Shown here piece after piece: positions 49,404 through 51,047 of a DNA stretch of 51,047 nt (positions are counted from its first letter, which is position 1; each line of letters starts with the position of its first letter). Source of the DNA: a bacterium D16-51 (GTDB taxonomy: Bacteria > Bacillota > Clostridia > Lachnospirales > Lachnospiraceae). Location of the stretch: contig RAYE01000043.1 of NCBI GenBank assembly GCA_003612285.1, positions 1 to 51,047 on the forward strand. The letters run 5' to 3'. The notes beneath the pieces were generated by a model, which made no database searches, was not told where the DNA came from, and was given only the letters and a program-made list of their open reading frames with translations. A program made the position numbers and the translations under genes.

Positions 49404-50528
49404 TTATTCTTTGGACTTCTTATCAAGATATTTCATAGTCTCTACCAAAGTATACAATTCGTCAAAAGTCTCCCATAAATCCACATCAAAAATTTCAGAA
49501 ATATATTCGTCTAAACTTTCTATTCCTATTGGTCTTTTATAACCTCCAAATAGACACTCACATACTGATGAATAGCAGTAATGATATTTCCACGGTAAAT
49601 CCCCAGATAATTCTTCTGCCCACTGGATTTCATTAAATGTCATATTTTGAACATTTTCATATATCTCCATAAGTTCCTTTTTTAATAACTTTCTATATTT
49701 TTCTACAACTTCCCTATTCTTTTCTCCTTTTATATCTGCTGAAAACAAAATCTTGAGCCTGTTCAATTCTTCTTCATAGTAGTCATTTTCTGATCTTTTT
49801 TTTACTTCCTCCATAAGAATTTCGATTTGTTTAAGCGGATCATTATTTTTTTCTATTTCTATTTGTCTTTGCTCCGCAATATATTCTCTCTCTTGTTGCT
49901 CAATTAAATCAATCAAATGGTTCAAGTAATTATATCTCTGCTCTGCAAAAAGCCATAACTGATTAAAATTAATATCAAATAATATTGTTTGATCAGACTC
50001 ATCACTAGCATATAGCATTACAGAAAATTCTTCTTTTCGTCCATATGAACCAGACCAGCTAGCAAATCTTCTTTCTTTACTCATACCACTAAATGTATCA
50101 TATAGGTTTACCGGATGTGCCCCAAAACAAGCTCTTACTGTTTTAAAAAAATTATTATCATCCATAGAAAATTGATTGTTACAAAAAACCTTTTTTTCTT
50201 TTATGAATGGAATATCTGTTGTATTATAAAAAACACGATGCAACTGTTGAATAGATTCCCAAAGCATGTCTATACATGACAAAAATGTATATACTTCAAT
50301 ACTATTCATATTTTCATCTTTCGTTATATGCAATACCCTTTTACTGCACAAATAATGAACTGCAACTGAAATCCAATCCATTGCAGAACATATACAATTC
50401 CACTTGTTTTTTCCTTCTTTATTTTTATATACATGCAATACAAAATAATTGTCATTTACTCTTTCTCTAAATTCTTCAATTAATTTCTCGTCCAAAATAT
50501 CCTCCAAATATTCTTCAAAAACATTCAA
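49404..50528 (-). CDS. HEPN-like protein of unknown function
   Basis: Protein of up to 374 residues. VRACFGAHPVN (Arg132 to His138) fits the R-x(4-6)-H motif of HEPN ribonucleases; the preceding helices (VYTFLSCIDMLWESIQQLHR) and the following RRFASWSGSYGRKEEFSVML fit a helical domain with an added beta part. Residues 220-320 form long charged helices. The start at 50528 is a TTG without a ribosome site; a TTG at 50495 has GGAGG 5 bases before it and may be the true start. It is the rightmost ICE gene, about 230 bases from the uvrB break. Confidence 0.65.
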   Translation of the reverse strand: MNVFEEYLEDILDEKLIEEFRERVNDNYFVLHVYKNKEGKNKWNCICSAMDWISVAVHYLCSKRVLHITKDENMNSIEVYTFLSCIDMLWESIQQLHRVFYNTTDIPFIKEKKVFCNNQFSMDDNNFFKTVRACFGAHPVNLYDTFSGMSKERRFASWSGSYGRKEEFSVMLYASDESDQTILFDINFNQLWLFAEQRYNYLNHLIDLIEQQEREYIAEQRQIEIEKNNDPLKQIEILMEEVKKRSENDYYEEELNRLKILFSADIKGEKNREVVEKYRKLLKKELMEIYENVQNMTFNEIQWAEELSGDLPWKYHYCYSSVCECLFGGYKRPIGIESLDEYISEIFDVDLWETFDELYTLVETMKYLDKKSKE

Positions 50529-50611
50529 ATATATGTTTAGAGATAAAATCGGAACTTAAACCCTTCTCTATCTTTTAGCAGTTTCTCATTATTTTCATTT
50601 AATACTACTTT

Positions 50612-50775
50612 GTATTTTGTCCATTACACGAATCCAGGTCACAAACTCCACCCGTCCGCCTAGTGTTATTTCGTCCATAATCCCCCATCTTGTCCACAAA
50701 ATACGGTACAATCAGCACCAAATAACACTAAATAATGCGGTTTTCACCCTGTCCCCAAATTAGGACACAAAATAC
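50612..50775. other. ICE end / attachment region in uvrB
   Basis: Three related sites: GTATTTTGTCC on plus (50612-50622), GTATTTTGTGGAC on minus (50704-50692) and GTATTTTGTGTCC on minus (50775-50763), the last crossing the point where uvrB is cut. TGTCC and GGACA flank an 8-base spacer at the break, the form of a tyrosine-recombinase core site. Arms TAGTGTTATTT/AAATAACACTA (50661-50671, 50720-50730) are inverted and could bind integrase arm domains. No gene lies in 50529-50759. Confidence 0.65.
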
Positions 50776-51047
50776 TCCACTGCATTCTCAGGGAAGAACT
50801 CTTTGAACTCACCGTAGAGTTGGGCAGCGAGGGTTTTATTGTGCGCTATTACCAAAGTGGGTTTGTTGAGCTGCTGGATGACGTTCGCCATCGTGAAGGT
50901 CTTGCCGGAGCCTGTGACGCCCAGTAAAGTCTGGAATTGATTGCCTTCTTTGAAGCCATTGACAAGGGCTTCGATCGCCTGCGGCTGGTCGCCTGTGGGC
51001 TTGTATTCTGAATGAAGTTTAAATACATTTTGTGCAGTTTGCACAAA
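50760..51047 (-). CDS. uvrB: UvrB, N-terminal fragment interrupted by the ICE (chromosomal)
   Basis: Excinuclease subunit B, normally about 660 residues. Only the first 94 or so codons remain: [40 protein letters not shown] (Walker A), [20 protein letters not shown] and [11 protein letters not shown]. UvrB normally continues with YYDYYQPEAY; here FVS is followed by TAA. The gene is therefore split at a highly conserved place. Its start is a GTG at 51044 or lies beyond the window. The fragment keeps the ATP loop but not the beta-hairpin or helicase motifs, so alone it cannot repair DNA. Confidence 0.9.
   Translation of the reverse strand, partial: FVQTAQNVFKLHSEYKPTGDQPQAIEALVNGFKEGNQFQTLLGVTGSGKTFTMANVIQQLNKPTLVIAHNKTLAAQLYGEFKEFFPENAVEYFVS

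Noticed and set aside
1-51047. CRISPR array, tRNA or rRNA genes
   Set aside because: No regularly spaced identical repeats and no cloverleaf or rRNA-like sequence were seen; att is in uvrB, not in a tRNA gene.

Overview
The window is almost entirely one integrative and conjugative element (ICE) of the Tn916/Tn1549-like type found in Clostridia. The host is probably a gut Lachnospiraceae-type Firmicute; this is inferred from strong AAGGAGG ribosome binding sites, GTG/TTG starts, a VirB4/VirD4/PrgI/Maff2/PcfB transfer set, KTR-domain proteins and a thioester adhesin with sortase. Nearly every gene is on the minus strand, so transcription runs from right to left. At the far right (50760-51047) lies chromosomal uvrB, which stops after about 94 codons at a sequence with integrase-site architecture. 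The simplest reading is that the ICE is inserted in uvrB and that the rest of uvrB lies beyond the left edge. Neither the left junction nor the end of the last integrase is in the window.

Layout from left to right: (1) 1-3.3 kb, integration/excision: two tandem tyrosine recombinases, an excisionase-like HTH protein and a PemK/MazF toxin with an extra zinc-ribbon-like tail. (2) 3.3-4.0 kb, a gene-free stretch full of hairpins. (3) 4.0-10.5 kb, regulation and cargo: a small sigma factor, two copies of a KTR-domain gene each closing a cargo module (HTH / peptide deformylase / P-loop kinase; and a MATE efflux pump), a CD3324-like gene, a frameshifted RNHCP gene, a MITE-like repeat and one plus-strand HTH regulator. 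(4) 10.5-26.5 kb, the GC-rich transfer core: lysozyme/CHAP protein, class B sortase, VirB4, PrgI, VirB6-like, Maff2, VirD4, PcfB, MobP relaxase, MobC, a strong oriT candidate, and a toprim primase-like protein. (5) 26.5-30.7 kb, an AT-rich island: DUF4365 nuclease-like, RES-domain, and a tight three-gene operon of unknown function. (6) 30.8-42 kb, a 2704-residue DNA methylase/SNF2 helicase with a tnpV gene nested in another frame, plus small element-specific genes. (7) 42.1-46.3 kb, a 1399-residue thioester adhesin with SpaA-like repeats and a TPKTG sorting signal. (8) 46.5-48.3 kb, ParB and ParA. (9) 48.4-50.5 kb, a second AT-rich island with two HEPN/Abi-like proteins.

How it fits together: the recombinases and Xis move the element in and out of uvrB. 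MobC and the relaxase nick oriT, VirD4 couples the DNA to a channel built from VirB4, PrgI, VirB6-like and Maff2, and the lysozyme/CHAP protein opens the wall. The methylase/helicase and ArdC-like proteins probably shield incoming DNA. ParA/ParB stabilise the excised form, and the adhesin plus its own sortase may help mating contact or host colonisation. The two AT-rich islands end in near-identical terminators and look like separately acquired cargo, probably defence or toxin-antitoxin functions. The three-gene operon at 29.0-30.7 kb and the HEPN-like pair are the best candidates for an undescribed system.
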